Positions 16,361-25,223 of a DNA stretch of 36,091 bases are shown here, in pieces. Each line of letters opens with the position of its first letter. Position 1 is the first letter of the stretch. The DNA comes from an uncultured Lachnospiraceae bacterium (GTDB lineage Bacteria > Bacillota > Clostridia > Lachnospirales > Lachnospiraceae): contig CAJULP010000001.1 in assembly GCA_910587295.1 (NCBI GenBank), positions 1 through 36,091 of the forward strand, written 5' to 3'. The notes beneath the pieces are model-generated. The model saw only the letters and a program-made list of their open reading frames with translations, had not been told where the DNA came from and searched no databases. The position numbers and the translations under genes are program-made.

Positions 16361-18544
16361 TTACAGCTCTATCAGTTCCCCTTCCGCTCCATCTATGGAA
16401 GGCTGTACAAATACCCGGATCGGGCCTTTGCCCGTCCTTCTTACATACACGGCCAGATCCCCCCTGAATGTGTTCCGGTAATCACTGGAAAAAGGCGTTA
16501 CGTCCCCAAGATTTCCATTGTCGATGCCGGCAAGTTCCCCCCATCCCTGAACCTGGATCTTAACCTCTCTGTCATCATCTTCCACTTTCCGCCCGTTTTG
16601 ATCTACCAGGTGTACCAGGATCTGGTATAAATACCCCGTCTGTCCGGAGGCCTCTTCCCAATCCATCCCGGAAAGCATATCCCGCTCCTTCCAAATTGCC
16701 GCCGATAAGGATTCCGGGCTTCCTTGCGCATCCTTGAAAGTCTCCTCCCTATCCCTGCCGGCTGCATCCTCCGTCTTCCAGAGGGCTTTGCGTCTGGCGT
16801 AATCAGGCTTGGGAAAACCTGCGGTGGTCAGAATCCCGGCAGGTGAACCGTGGACCGGCCAGCCTCTGGCTTCACCTAAGTAGTCGATCCCCGTCCACAA
16901 AAACTGCCCACAGATGTAAGGATGATCCGTCACCGCCTGCCACGCCTCATCACTGTGGCTGTTTTCGCTCCCAAGGAAAGTCTTATCCGGGAACCGCCGG
17001 TGATCCGCCTCATATAAATGCTCCTTATAATTATAGCCCACCACGGAAAGCGTATCAAAAAATCCCAGCCTTGAAGACAGCTCCGGAAAAGCCGCCGCAA
17101 CCGTTACCGGGCGGTCAGGATCTTCCTCCCTGACGATGCCGGAAAGCTTTGCCGCCAGCACACTAAGCCGCTCCATATTGGGTTTATTGCTGTCATACTG
17201 CCGCTCCGCTTCCGGTTTATTGGCATCGTTGTTCCCCGTCATCGTTTCAAACATGGGATGGCAATAAGGGTCATTGGGATAATCAATCTCATTGCCAATG
17301 CTCCAGAGGATCACGCTTGGATGGTTTCTGTCTCTTCGCACCATCGCCCGAAGGTCCGCTTCATGCCATGCCGGAAAATCCTCATAATATCCCTGGTGCT
17401 TCGGCGGATATACGTTGTGCCCCGTTGACCACTTGTTTTTAGGATTTTCCCACTCATCAAAGGCCTCATCCATCATCAAAAAGCCCATGGCATCGCACAA
17501 TCCGTAAAGCTCCGGCATGTGGGGATTATGACTGCACCGGATGGCGTTACAGCCGCATTCCTTCAAAAGCGCAAGCCGCCTCTGCCATACCTCAGCTTTC
17601 ATAGCTGCCCCCAGACAGCCTCCGTCATGGTGGACACAGACCCCTTTTATCTTCATATTCTCTCCATTTAAGAAAAATCCCTGATCCGGTAAAAAGGCAA
17701 TGGTCCTGATCCCCACCTTTTCCTCATGGACAAGGTATTCCTCCCCGCCGTTAACACAGTACCAGCTCTTCATCCGGTACAGATAAGGGGAGTCCGGCGA
17801 CCAGAGGGCGGGGTTTTCCACTTTTCCCGAAAGCTCTATCCTGCCAGTCTTTCCCGGTCCTACCTCAGTCTCTCCCAAAAACTCCGCCGCACTGTTCCCC
17901 TCATCGTCAATGAGCGCTGTCCTTACTCCTAATCTCACCTGCTCCTTTTTATCGTTTACCGGTTCATGGATAACAAAAACCCGGGCCGCTTCCACACCGC
18001 CGCCTGCATTTCCCTGTCCTTCCAAAACCTGCTCTGTACGAAAGACGCATCCATACTCTGCCGGATGTACCTTCTCCTCAATACATACTGTTACCTTTCT
18101 GGTAATCCCGCTTCCGGTAAACCATCTGGAATCTGCCAGATCATCGTGCACCACCTTTACGCTTACTTGGTTTTCCTCCTGACCAAAAACGACCATGTCA
18201 CTGATGTCATAGGAAAAAGGAACATATCCGTTAGGACGCTTTCCCAAATAATAACTGTTGCAAAAAACCCGGCTGTTTTTGTATACACCGTCAAACCGCA
18301 GGCTTATCTTTTTCCCCCGGTATTCTTCCGGCAGATGAAAGGTTATCCTGTACCAGCCGATCCCGCCCTGCAGATAACCGGTTCCACTGGAATATTCCCT
18401 GGAAAACGGGGCTTCCACCGACCAGTCATGGGGAACCATCACCCTTCTCCAGCTGCCGTCATCATAACCTTTATACCATGCGTCCTCACATTCTCCCAAA
18501 TGAAACCGCCAATTTTCTCTTAATTCCATCCTAACACTGTCCAT
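16361..18544 (-). CDS. Beta-galactosidase-type glycosidase, GH2
   Basis: 727-aa family GH2 enzyme, cytoplasmic, no signal peptide, predicted to cleave terminal beta-galactosides or a related beta-glycoside. Order: N-terminal sugar-binding jelly roll (about 1-170, with GIGWYRITFHLPEEYRGKK and SRWFTGSGITRKV), an immunoglobulin-like domain (about 185-280), the TIM barrel (about 283-560) with acid/base Glu419 in WSIGNEIDYP and nucleophile Glu527 in FLGSENSHS, then C-terminal beta domains. RCSHNPH is the classic GH2 barrel signature. The start is supported by GGAGGG at 7 nt. It lies 115 bp downstream of an AraC-family gene on the same strand. Substrate assignment within GH2 is tentative. Confidence 0.92.
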   Translation of the reverse strand: MDSVRMELRENWRFHLGECEDAWYKGYDDGSWRRVMVPHDWSVEAPFSREYSSGTGYLQGGIGWYRITFHLPEEYRGKKISLRFDGVYKNSRVFCNSYYLGKRPNGYVPFSYDISDMVVFGQEENQVSVKVVHDDLADSRWFTGSGITRKVTVCIEEKVHPAEYGCVFRTEQVLEGQGNAGGGVEAARVFVIHEPVNDKKEQVRLGVRTALIDDEGNSAAEFLGETEVGPGKTGRIELSGKVENPALWSPDSPYLYRMKSWYCVNGGEEYLVHEEKVGIRTIAFLPDQGFFLNGENMKIKGVCVHHDGGCLGAAMKAEVWQRRLALLKECGCNAIRCSHNPHMPELYGLCDAMGFLMMDEAFDEWENPKNKWSTGHNVYPPKHQGYYEDFPAWHEADLRAMVRRDRNHPSVILWSIGNEIDYPNDPYCHPMFETMTGNNDANKPEAERQYDSNKPNMERLSVLAAKLSGIVREEDPDRPVTVAAAFPELSSRLGFFDTLSVVGYNYKEHLYEADHRRFPDKTFLGSENSHSDEAWQAVTDHPYICGQFLWTGIDYLGEARGWPVHGSPAGILTTAGFPKPDYARRKALWKTEDAAGRDREETFKDAQGSPESLSAAIWKERDMLSGMDWEEASGQTGYLYQILVHLVDQNGRKVEDDDREVKIQVQGWGELAGIDNGNLGDVTPFSSDYRNTFRGDLAVYVRRTGKGPIRVFVQPSIDGAEGELIEL

Positions 18545-18659
18545 AAAAAATCCCTCCGGTACCTGTAATATAGAAAGTTCTAAAAACCTTCCTATATGAT
18601 AAGAAACCCGGAGGACAAAAACAATAGATAAAACAGACTCATTTTATCCAATAACGACT
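18545..18659. other. Gap between araC and GH2: inverted repeat, no clear promoter
   Basis: The 115-bp gap contains an imperfect 10-bp inverted repeat (ATATAGAAAG and CTTCCTATAT, spaced about 10 nt) and a TATATT that could serve as a -10 without a good -35. This may be a site for the adjacent AraC protein. No terminator is seen. Confidence 0.35.
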
Positions 18660-19595
18660 TTATATGAAATTTTCTTTTTCCCCTCCCTGTCCGCTCCTTG
18701 CAAAGGCTGCCGGGGAGATCCCTGTATATTTTTTAAATACCCTGCTGAAATAATATTCGTCCGGAAAACCTACCCGCTTCCCGATCTCCCCTATCTTCAT
18801 GGAGGTATTGCACAAAAGCAGCTTGGCATGGTGGATCCTTACCTGGGTCAGGTACTGGAATACCGTCTTCCCGTTTACCTTTTTAAAGACCCGGTTCATA
18901 TAATCAAAATTATGTCCAAACAGTTCTTCCAAAAAAGGGCTTGCCACTTCCTTTCCGTAATTCTGGTTCAGCCATTCCACCATCTTTCCCACCATCTCAT
19001 AGTAGACCGGCCGGCCGGACCTTTGCGATTCCCCGGCTTCATCCAAAAAGCAGCGGCTGATCTCCATAAATGCCTGCTGGACATAGCAGGCACACATCAC
19101 CTTATAGTTTTCCACGGATTTATAATTTTCCTGCATGGCCATCTGCAGCAGCTCTTCCACCTTAAACCGCACTGCCTTGCTGCCAATGTGGCAGTGCCTG
19201 GGCAGGTAGACCGGGCTGTTTTCGCACTGGTCATAAGAAAAAATATCGCTGTTTAACGCCTCTTCCCTGCTCTTAGATAAAAGTCTTACAGCTTCCCTGT
19301 CATCCGCAAACCGAAGCAGCCGGAAATCATCATGCATGAAATGAACATAATAGTATTCACATTCTGATGGTCTTACCCCCACATGAGTCCTGTCCTTGTC
19401 TAAAATGCACATATCCCCTGCCTTCAGGCACAGCGGCACCCCGTCTTCTTCCAGATACATTTCCCCGTGCTTTGCCACATACATAATATACTCCAAGTCT
19501 TTTCTTTTTCTGTGACGCCAGGATGCGCCCATCACCGCTTCGTCAACAAAATGGATCTTCGGCAGCATATCCCCTCTCATCCGGTAAAGCTCCAT
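18660..19595 (-). CDS. AraC-family transcriptional regulator
   Basis: 311-aa AraC/XylS regulator. The N-terminal cupin-like sensor (about 30-110) has EYIMYVAKHGEMYLEEDGVPL and LKAGDMCILDKDRTH. A long helical linker follows. The C-terminal double helix-turn-helix (about 205-300) includes PFLEELFGHNFDYMNRVFKKVNG and IGKRVGFPDEYYFSRVFKKYTG, the AraC signature. The start follows GGGGGAGGGG. It is 22 bp downstream of an AEC transporter gene and 115 bp upstream of the GH2 gene on the same strand, so GH2 is its likely target. The inducer is unknown. Confidence 0.92.
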   Translation of the reverse strand: MELYRMRGDMLPKIHFVDEAVMGASWRHRKRKDLEYIMYVAKHGEMYLEEDGVPLCLKAGDMCILDKDRTHVGVRPSECEYYYVHFMHDDFRLLRFADDREAVRLLSKSREEALNSDIFSYDQCENSPVYLPRHCHIGSKAVRFKVEELLQMAMQENYKSVENYKVMCACYVQQAFMEISRCFLDEAGESQRSGRPVYYEMVGKMVEWLNQNYGKEVASPFLEELFGHNFDYMNRVFKKVNGKTVFQYLTQVRIHHAKLLLCNTSMKIGEIGKRVGFPDEYYFSRVFKKYTGISPAAFARSGQGGEKENFI

Positions 19596-19617
19596 CCCCT
19601 CCCCCTTTTCCCAACGG

Positions 19618-20553
19618 CTACATCACCAGCATGGATACCAAAGGGATCGTTGCCACTGACAAAATAGTGGTAAGGGCCACCCCTTTTGATGCCATTTCAT
19701 AATCTCCGTCGTACTGCTGCGCCAACATGGCGGTCATGCTCCCCACCGGCGTTGCCAGCATGATAAGGCAGACCCCGCATATCACCTCATTGCTCACAAA
19801 CTGCTTCACGATCAGCACCCCCACCACCGGGATGATCAGAAGCTTCACCACTGAAAAAATAAGCAGCCTTACATCCGTAAAAAGCTTTTTAAGGTCGATA
19901 GTGGCCAAAGACGCACCGATGACCATCATGCTAAGGGGCGCCGTCAGGTTACTTAAATGGGTGGCGGTATCCGCGATCATGCCCGGCACCGGGATCTTAC
20001 ACAGATATACGATCATAGTGGCAATGCAGGCAATCACTCCCACATTTAAGATCCTCTTTAATAAAAAAGCACTACCTTTTTCCTTCTCCGGCGCTTCCGG
20101 GGATTTTGTCTCTGGCGACATTGCGGAAACGCCATAGGTATAGATCAAAATATTATAGGGAATGGTAAATAACGCCGCATAAAGCAAGGCGCCGCTGCCG
20201 TAGAGGGCGGCGATCACCGGAAATCCCATAAACCCAATATTGGAAAATACCGTCATTGCCTGATAGGTTCCGCGGCTTTCTTTTTCCACCTTAAGGGCAG
20301 GAGGAATGACCTGCGCCACAAGAAGGAGAGCCAGATACATCACCAGGATTATGATCACCGTAGTCAATAACTCCCTGCCTTCTATCTTTTCATCCCCAAG
20401 ACACCCGGTGAACACCAGCGCCGGATTGGCAATGTTCACTACGATAGCGGACAGCTTTTTGCTTGCCTCATCCGTTATAATTTCTTTTTTATAGCAAAAA
20501 TAGCCAATCCCCATCAGTAAAAAAAGAACCACCATTTGTTCCAACAATAGCAT
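19618..20553 (-). CDS. AEC-family transporter (auxin efflux carrier-like)
   Basis: About 311-aa membrane protein of the AEC family, secondary carriers that move small organic acids or related anions. Around ten hydrophobic segments. The N-terminal half has the family motif IANPALVF, followed by SNIGFMGFPVIAALYGSGALLYAALF. The C-terminal half repeats the pattern (LTAPLSMMVIGASLATIDLK, ATPVGSMTAMLAQQYDGDYEMASKGV). Two ATGs are possible: that at 20553 has AAGGAG at 9 nt, and that at 20559 only 3 nt. It lies between ylmH, 12 bp upstream, and an AraC gene, 22 bp downstream, so the three may be co-transcribed. Substrate unknown. Confidence 0.88.
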   Translation of the reverse strand: MLLLEQMVVLFLLMGIGYFCYKKEIITDEASKKLSAIVVNIANPALVFTGCLGDEKIEGRELLTTVIIILVMYLALLLVAQVIPPALKVEKESRGTYQAMTVFSNIGFMGFPVIAALYGSGALLYAALFTIPYNILIYTYGVSAMSPETKSPEAPEKEKGSAFLLKRILNVGVIACIATMIVYLCKIPVPGMIADTATHLSNLTAPLSMMVIGASLATIDLKKLFTDVRLLIFSVVKLLIIPVVGVLIVKQFVSNEVICGVCLIMLATPVGSMTAMLAQQYDGDYEMASKGVALTTILSVATIPLVSMLVM

Positions 20554-20571
20554 GATCATTTACTCCTTACG

Positions 20572-21333
20572 TTATCTTTTTCCATAAGAGCGGACCGCCA
20601 CATTCAGCTTTCCCTTTTTGCTGACGCCCGTCTCACCCAAAAATTCAAACTTCCCGTACCCTCTGACGCTGACCACATCCCCGCTTTTTAAAAGGCGGCT
20701 GGTGTTTTCACAGGGTTTTCCCCCCACAAAAACCTTCTTTTGCCGGAATAATTCCGCTCCATCCCCCCGGGAAAGGCGGTATACCTTAGAAACCACCCCG
20801 TCGATACGGCCGGAAGATACCTGGATCGCCAGCTCTTCGCAATCACGATCCGGATCAGGCAAAATCCCACCGGCTGATGAACATGACACGGAGGTATGCT
20901 TTACTTTCACCAGGTTTTCCGTAATAAAATCCGCCATACTGCTTGTACAGAAAATAAAAGCTTCATTCCCTGCTATAAGAATATCCCCCAGCCTGTCCCG
21001 TTCTATCCCAAGATTCATCAGCGCCCCCAGATAATCCCTGTGAGTCAGCACATCCGCAAATTTTGCCGAGACAGGCGACACCTTAAGGCAGCTGATCGGA
21101 AACTCCTCCTCATACCCCATAAGCTCTTCGCCGCCAAAGCGAAGCATGACCCGCTCCGCATCCTGATACCCGCCCCAGAGCTGATATGGCACATAGGACA
21201 GCTCCTTTTCCATCTCATAAAAGCAGCCGGCATCGGCAAGCCCCAGAAAACCGGTAAAGGTATACTGGTTTTTTTGGTAACTCTTTTGCGCCAGCTCCGC
21301 AAATCGTTTTTTTAATAATTCTTCCGTTTCCAT
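20572..21333 (-). CDS. ylmH: YlmH-like S4-domain RNA-binding protein
   Basis: 253-aa protein resembling YlmH of Firmicutes, an S4-domain RNA-binding protein associated with ribosome rescue and cell-division gene clusters. The N-terminal region has TFTGFLGLADAGCFY and an area typical of YlmH (VSPVSAKFADVLTHRDYLGALMNLGIERDRLGDI). The C-terminal S4 domain is seen as LSRGDGAELFRQKKVFVGG and SGDVVSVRGYGKFEF. The frame opens at a GTG (21345), but the ATG at 21333 has a better placed GGTGG site. It is a housekeeping-type gene amid accessory carbohydrate genes; the usual ylm/sepF neighbours are not present here. Confidence 0.9.
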   Translation of the reverse strand: METEELLKKRFAELAQKSYQKNQYTFTGFLGLADAGCFYEMEKELSYVPYQLWGGYQDAERVMLRFGGEELMGYEEEFPISCLKVSPVSAKFADVLTHRDYLGALMNLGIERDRLGDILIAGNEAFIFCTSSMADFITENLVKVKHTSVSCSSAGGILPDPDRDCEELAIQVSSGRIDGVVSKVYRLSRGDGAELFRQKKVFVGGKPCENTSRLLKSGDVVSVRGYGKFEFLGETGVSKKGKLNVAVRSYGKR

Positions 21334-21345
21334 CGAACTTCCCAC

Positions 21346-21509
21346 CCTTTTTATTATCGTACCATATTACCCTTGATTTGCCTTTAGACAATTTTAACAA
21401 ATGCATAATAAATCTATAACAATCATATGATTATCTTTAGGGAATGCACATCCCCCGTACACATTTTCCCTCTATACTATATTTATCAACAAGGATAGGA
21501 GGTCATAAA
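21346..21509. promoter_or_regulatory. Divergent region, ylmH and the 58-aa gene
   Basis: A 164-bp AT-rich divergent spacer. It contains a perfect 12-bp palindrome, AATCATATGATT (21421-21432), and a TATACT -10 candidate for the plus strand near 21474 without a good -35. On the minus strand TTGTCT-16-TAATAT is a weak ylmH promoter candidate. Confidence 0.35.
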
Positions 21510-21686
21510 ATGCAGAAACTTTTAACTCAACGTAAATTCCTGTCCCACACAGAGAATAAGACCGATCAAAACAAAAAAGATACCTGGGAAGCCTATTCCA
21601 CGCTCCACGATTCTTTTGCGGAACAGCTTTCCTACGAAAGCAGCCAGCGGCGTAACTCAGATTTCTGGCAGCTAAATTATATTTAA
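21510..21686 (+). CDS. Small protein of unknown function, 58 aa
   Basis: I do not recognise this protein. It begins MQKLLTQRKFLSH and is hydrophilic, rich in Gln, Ser, Asn, Asp and Lys, with no membrane segment, no cysteines and no known motif; it ends DFWQLNYI. The case for it being real is a near-ideal ribosome site, AGGAGG, 8 nt before the ATG, a leading intergenic region with a palindrome, and a closely following promoter for the next gene. The frame is open further upstream to 21444 but that part lacks a site. It may be a small regulator or a leader-type peptide for the GH2 gene downstream. Confidence 0.5.
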   Translation: MQKLLTQRKFLSHTENKTDQNKKDTWEAYSTLHDSFAEQLSYESSQRRNSDFWQLNYI

Positions 21687-21700
21687 ACCGCCCCAAACCT

Positions 21701-21729
21701 TTACACCAAAATTGACTATCTGATATAAT
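21701..21729 (+). promoter_or_regulatory. Promoter of the second GH2 gene
   Basis: TTACAC (21701-21706), a 17-nt spacer, and TATAAT (21724-21729) preceded by TGA, an extended -10. The predicted transcription start is about 21736, immediately before a long hairpin. Confidence 0.7.
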
Positions 21730-21736
21730 GACTAAA

Positions 21737-21792
21737 AGGCCAAAGGTCATTCCGCCAAGCAGGATTTGCCCGTGGGGAATGGCCGTTGGCCT
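21737..21792 (+). promoter_or_regulatory. Structured 5' leader hairpin of the second GH2 mRNA
   Basis: A long stem-loop at the 5' end of the predicted transcript. The outer stem AGGCCAA/TTGGCCT (21737-21743, 21786-21792) is 7 bp. The inner stem GGTCATTCC/GGAATGGCC (21745-21753, 21776-21784) is 9 bp with one U-G pair. The two are separated only by a single A/G mismatch. A 22-nt loop can add short CCA/TGG and GCA/TGC pairs. No U-tract follows, so this is not a terminator. The Shine-Dalgarno site lies about 15 nt after. I do not recognise it as a known riboswitch class. Confidence 0.6.
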
Positions 21793-21820
21793 ATCATACT
21801 ATTTGAAAGGAAAATCTGCC

Positions 21821-23689
21821 ATGAATCTGTCCGACGCCGTAAAAAGTATCATAAAGCCACACAAAGACGACAAGCTCACCCCTCTTACCACCATCTGGGG
21901 GGAACAGTTAGATCCCGAAAACCTTCTGCCGGAATATCCCCGCCCCCAGCTAAAGCGGGAGAGTTTTTTCAACCTGAACGGCTTTTGGGATTATGCCATC
22001 ACGGAAAGTGAAACTGCCCCTTTGGCATATGAAGGAAAAATTTTAGTTCCCTTTTCTCCCGAAAGCACCTTATCCGGGGTGGAAAGGCAGCTCCTTCCCG
22101 GCCAGTTCCTCTGGTATCGGACACCCCTTCCCGACAGGGCTTGCAGGCTTTCCTGCGAAATGCGCCTTTTGCTCCATTTCGGGGCGGTGGATTACCATGC
22201 ACAAATTTATATAAACGGCACTTCCCTGTCTTCCCATAAAGGCGGTTATCTGCCCTTTTCCATCGACCTTACCCCTTATGTCAGGGAAAGCGGCAACGAA
22301 CTTCTAATCTGCGTGCAGGATTCCACCGGGGCGGAAGATGAAGCTAAAGGAAAACAATCCCTTGACCGCGGAGGGATCTTTTACACCGCCCAAAGCGGAA
22401 TCTGGCAGAGTGTATGGCTGGAACAGGTTCCGTCCTCTTACATAAAAACCCTGTGGTTTGAGACAGATTTTGACTGTCGGAAAGTCACTGCCCACATCAC
22501 CGGTATCACAACAAACAATCCCCCATCCCTTTCTCTGTCCATATCCCCGGGGGAAGCTCCTTCCCAAACGGAAATTGCCGCCGCCAGCGTTGACATGCAT
22601 GTTCCCAATACCGGAAGCCAAAGCGGGCCCAGTAAGGAAAATCCCTTCGAAATGTCCCTTTCCCTAACCATTCCGGAAGAACATTTTCACCCCTGGAGCC
22701 CCCAAACCCCTTTCCTGTACGGCGTCTCCATCTCCTTCGGACCGGACCGGGCCACCAGTTACTTTGCTATGCGGCATTTTTCCATTGAAAGAAAAAACGA
22801 AGGTGACGCCCCCGGAAAACCTGTGTTTTGCTTAAACCACAAACCCTGTTTTTTAATGGGGGTACTGGACCAGGGCTACTGGCCGGACGGACTCTATACC
22901 GCTCCTTCCGACGAAGCCCTGCTGTATGACATCCGGACCATGAAAGAAATGGGCTTTAACATGCTGCGCAAGCATATCAAAGTGGAAAGCGCACGCTGGT
23001 ACTATCATTGCGACCGCCTTGGCATGATCGTCTGCCAGGACATGGTAAACGGGGGCAGCAAATACCACATGCCCGTGATCAGCTATCTGCCCACCCTGTG
23101 TCCTTCCCTGTCCGCGCATATCAGGGATTCCCACTATACCATGCTCTCCCGGAAAAATAAGAGCGCACGGACCGCTTGGGAAGAGGAATGCCGCCAAACC
23201 ATTACTTATTTAAAGTTTTTCCCCTCCATCGCCATCTGGGTTCCCTTTAATGAGGGCTGGGGGCAGTTCGACACTGCCCGTATCACCGACATGATAAAAG
23301 AATTAGACCCTTCCCGCCCCGTGGATTCCGCCAGCGGCTGGTTTGATCAGGGCTGCGGTGATTTTATCAGCGTCCATAACTATTTCCGCCCCCTTAGCGT
23401 TTCCGTCCGCAAATGGGCCGACCGGGCGTTTTTCCTGTCCGAATACGGGGGCTATGCCTGCCATATCAAAGGCCATTCCAGCGTGGAGCGGATTTTTGGC
23501 TACAAGCGGTACGACACCCTTAAGGATTTTGCCCTGGCCTATCAGGAGCTAATTGAAAAATCCCTGCTTCCCTTAAAGAAGCAAGGACTCAGCGGCGCCG
23601 TCTACACACAGCTTTCCGATGTGGAAGAAGAGGTAAACGGCATCTTAACCTATGACCGCAAGATCAATAAGTTACGTTCCCTCAAATAA
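21821..23689 (+). CDS. Glycosidase, GH2 (substrate uncertain)
   Basis: 622-aa family GH2 hydrolase, cytoplasmic, with no signal peptide. N-terminal sugar-binding jelly roll (about 45-205; FFNLNGFWDYAI, GQFLWYRTPLP, GGIFYTAQSGIWQSVWLE), immunoglobulin-like domain (about 205-320), then the barrel with acid/base Glu478 in WVPFNEGWGQFDT and nucleophile Glu541 in FLSEYGGY. This motif pair marks a GH2 clade distinct from LacZ-like enzymes, and from the other GH2 here, which has GNEID and GSENS. The frame runs further upstream, but the ATG at 21821 with AAAGG fits, as earlier codons overlap the promoter. It is one of few plus-strand genes and ends in an 18-bp overlap with the convergent MATE gene. 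Confidence 0.88.
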   Translation: MNLSDAVKSIIKPHKDDKLTPLTTIWGEQLDPENLLPEYPRPQLKRESFFNLNGFWDYAITESETAPLAYEGKILVPFSPESTLSGVERQLLPGQFLWYRTPLPDRACRLSCEMRLLLHFGAVDYHAQIYINGTSLSSHKGGYLPFSIDLTPYVRESGNELLICVQDSTGAEDEAKGKQSLDRGGIFYTAQSGIWQSVWLEQVPSSYIKTLWFETDFDCRKVTAHITGITTNNPPSLSLSISPGEAPSQTEIAAASVDMHVPNTGSQSGPSKENPFEMSLSLTIPEEHFHPWSPQTPFLYGVSISFGPDRATSYFAMRHFSIERKNEGDAPGKPVFCLNHKPCFLMGVLDQGYWPDGLYTAPSDEALLYDIRTMKEMGFNMLRKHIKVESARWYYHCDRLGMIVCQDMVNGGSKYHMPVISYLPTLCPSLSAHIRDSHYTMLSRKNKSARTAWEEECRQTITYLKFFPSIAIWVPFNEGWGQFDTARITDMIKELDPSRPVDSASGWFDQGCGDFISVHNYFRPLSVSVRKWADRAFFLSEYGGYACHIKGHSSVERIFGYKRYDTLKDFALAYQELIEKSLLPLKKQGLSGAVYTQLSDVEEEVNGILTYDRKINKLRSLK

Positions 23690-25027
23690 TCTTTGCAGTT
23701 TATGTTTCACATGAAGGTAGGCAGGTATCAGAAAAAGATCGGCGGCAACCCACGCCAGGGGGCTTGCAAAACAGGCCCCGATAAATCCTAACTTCGGCAC
23801 CAGCACAAGGCCTGCCAGCGTCCTTGCTGCCATTTCAAACACTCCGGCCAAAATGGCAAATGCCGAAAATCCCATTCCCTGGATCAGGAAGCGGACAATA
23901 TTTACCAGCGCCAGCGGGATAAAGAAAGCGCTGTTAATGACAAGGAAGGTCCTTGCGTCTGCCAGCATCCGTCCTCCGGCTTCATCCACGAACAAAGCTG
24001 CCAGGTCATCTCCAAAAAAGTACATCACCACAAATGCAATTACGGCATAAGAAGCACCAAGCAGCGTGCAGGAACGTAAGCCTTCTCCCACCCGGTCCAA
24101 CTTCTTTGCCCCTACATTCTGCCCGCCGTAGGTCGCCATGGTTGCTCCCATGGCATCAAAAGGACAGCAAAAGAACATGCTCACCTTACTTGCGGTCGTT
24201 ACGGACGCCACGGCCAAAGACCCAAGGCCGTTTACCGCCGTCTGTAAGATCACGGAGCCGATGGCAGTGATAGAGTACTGCAATCCCATAGGAATCCCCA
24301 TGCCGCACAGCATCTTCATATGCCCCGGATTCACCCTCCACTCTTCTTTGGATATATGTAAAATCTCAAACTTTTTCATCATATATAAAAGGCACAAAAG
24401 GCCCGAAACAAGCTGGGAAACCACCGTTGCCACTGCCGCCCCTGCCACTCCCATGCGAAATACCAAAATGCACAGAAGATCCAGCCCGATGTTTAAAAAA
24501 GAAGACAGCGTAAGGAACGCCAGCGGCGTCTTACTATCCCCCATGGACCGGATAATGCCGGAAAGGATATTGTAAAGGAAGGAAGCGGGTATTCCCATAA
24601 AAATGATCAGGATATAGATGTATGCGTCCGCAAAAATATCTTCCGGCGTGTTCATCCACATCAGGATATTTCTGCACAAAAGACAGACAGCCACCGTGAT
24701 CACCAGCGCAAACCCGGCAGAAAGCCATACGCAGTTAGCGATCACCTGCCGCATGCCGGAGTAATCCCTTGCCCCGAATTTGTGCGCCACCGGGATAGCA
24801 AACCCACCGCAGACCCCCATACAAAACCCTACGATCATGAAATTTACCGAACCGGTAGCCCCTACCCCCGCAAGGGCGTTCATCCCCAGAAAACGGCCTA
24901 CGATCACCGTATCCACCACACTGTAAAACTGCTGAAATAAAGAACCGAACAACAGCGGAATTGAAAATCCCAGAATTAATCTCATCGGGCTTCCTGCCGT
25001 CATGTCCTTTGTCCTATCCTTTGCCAT
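23672..25027 (-). CDS. MATE-family efflux transporter
   Basis: 451-aa integral membrane protein of the multidrug and toxic compound extrusion family, with about twelve helices. Seen: N-terminal MAKDRTKDMTAGSPMRLILGFSIPLLFGSLFQQFYSVVDTVIVGRFLG, here quoted only by its key parts TAGSP, FQQFY and VDTVIVGRFLG, and the second-half repeat GLQYSITAIGSVILQTAVNGLG. Members exchange a cation for drugs or metabolites; the substrate here is unknown. The frame opens at a TTG (25042) but the ATG at 25027 has GGAGG at 9 nt. A TTGACA-17-TAAAGT promoter lies at 25071-25099. It is convergent with the second GH2 gene and overlaps it by 18 bp. Confidence 0.92.
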   Translation of the reverse strand: MAKDRTKDMTAGSPMRLILGFSIPLLFGSLFQQFYSVVDTVIVGRFLGMNALAGVGATGSVNFMIVGFCMGVCGGFAIPVAHKFGARDYSGMRQVIANCVWLSAGFALVITVAVCLLCRNILMWMNTPEDIFADAYIYILIIFMGIPASFLYNILSGIIRSMGDSKTPLAFLTLSSFLNIGLDLLCILVFRMGVAGAAVATVVSQLVSGLLCLLYMMKKFEILHISKEEWRVNPGHMKMLCGMGIPMGLQYSITAIGSVILQTAVNGLGSLAVASVTTASKVSMFFCCPFDAMGATMATYGGQNVGAKKLDRVGEGLRSCTLLGASYAVIAFVVMYFFGDDLAALFVDEAGGRMLADARTFLVINSAFFIPLALVNIVRFLIQGMGFSAFAILAGVFEMAARTLAGLVLVPKLGFIGACFASPLAWVAADLFLIPAYLHVKHKLQRLFEGT

Positions 25028-25070
25028 CTTATGATCCTCCAAACACTATTTTCTATAGACCTAAGGACTT

Positions 25071-25099
25071 ACTTTAGAGCATGTGGAGCAGGTTGTCAA
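25071..25099 (-). promoter_or_regulatory. Promoter of the MATE gene
   Basis: On the minus strand TTGACA (25094-25099), a 17-nt spacer, and TAAAGT (25071-25076). It lies downstream of the terminator of the isomerase operon. Confidence 0.6.
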
Positions 25100-25125
25100 T
25101 AGGAATCTTTTCTTGAAACAGTTAA

Positions 25126-25159
25126 GCGGCAGCCGGAACTTCAACGTCCAGGCTGCCGC
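25126..25159 (-). terminator. Terminator hairpin after the isomerase gene
   Basis: A perfect 9-bp GC-rich stem, GCGGCAGCC (25126-25134) and GGCTGCCGC (25151-25159), with further pairing in the loop. On the minus strand it is followed by TTAACTGTTTC, a weak U-tract. A smaller GGCTC/GAGCC hairpin lies nearer the isomerase stop. Confidence 0.65.
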
Positions 25160-25223
25160 CTCAAAATGGAATGGCTGGAAAATCAACCGGCAACGGGCTC
25201 ACTGCATCGTGAGGAGCCTGTGG

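Noticed and set aside
21737..21792. Known riboswitch class (fluoride, preQ1, ZTP, cyclic-di-GMP, guanidine)
   Set aside because: None of the conserved motifs of these classes that I can recall is present in the loop or the junction.
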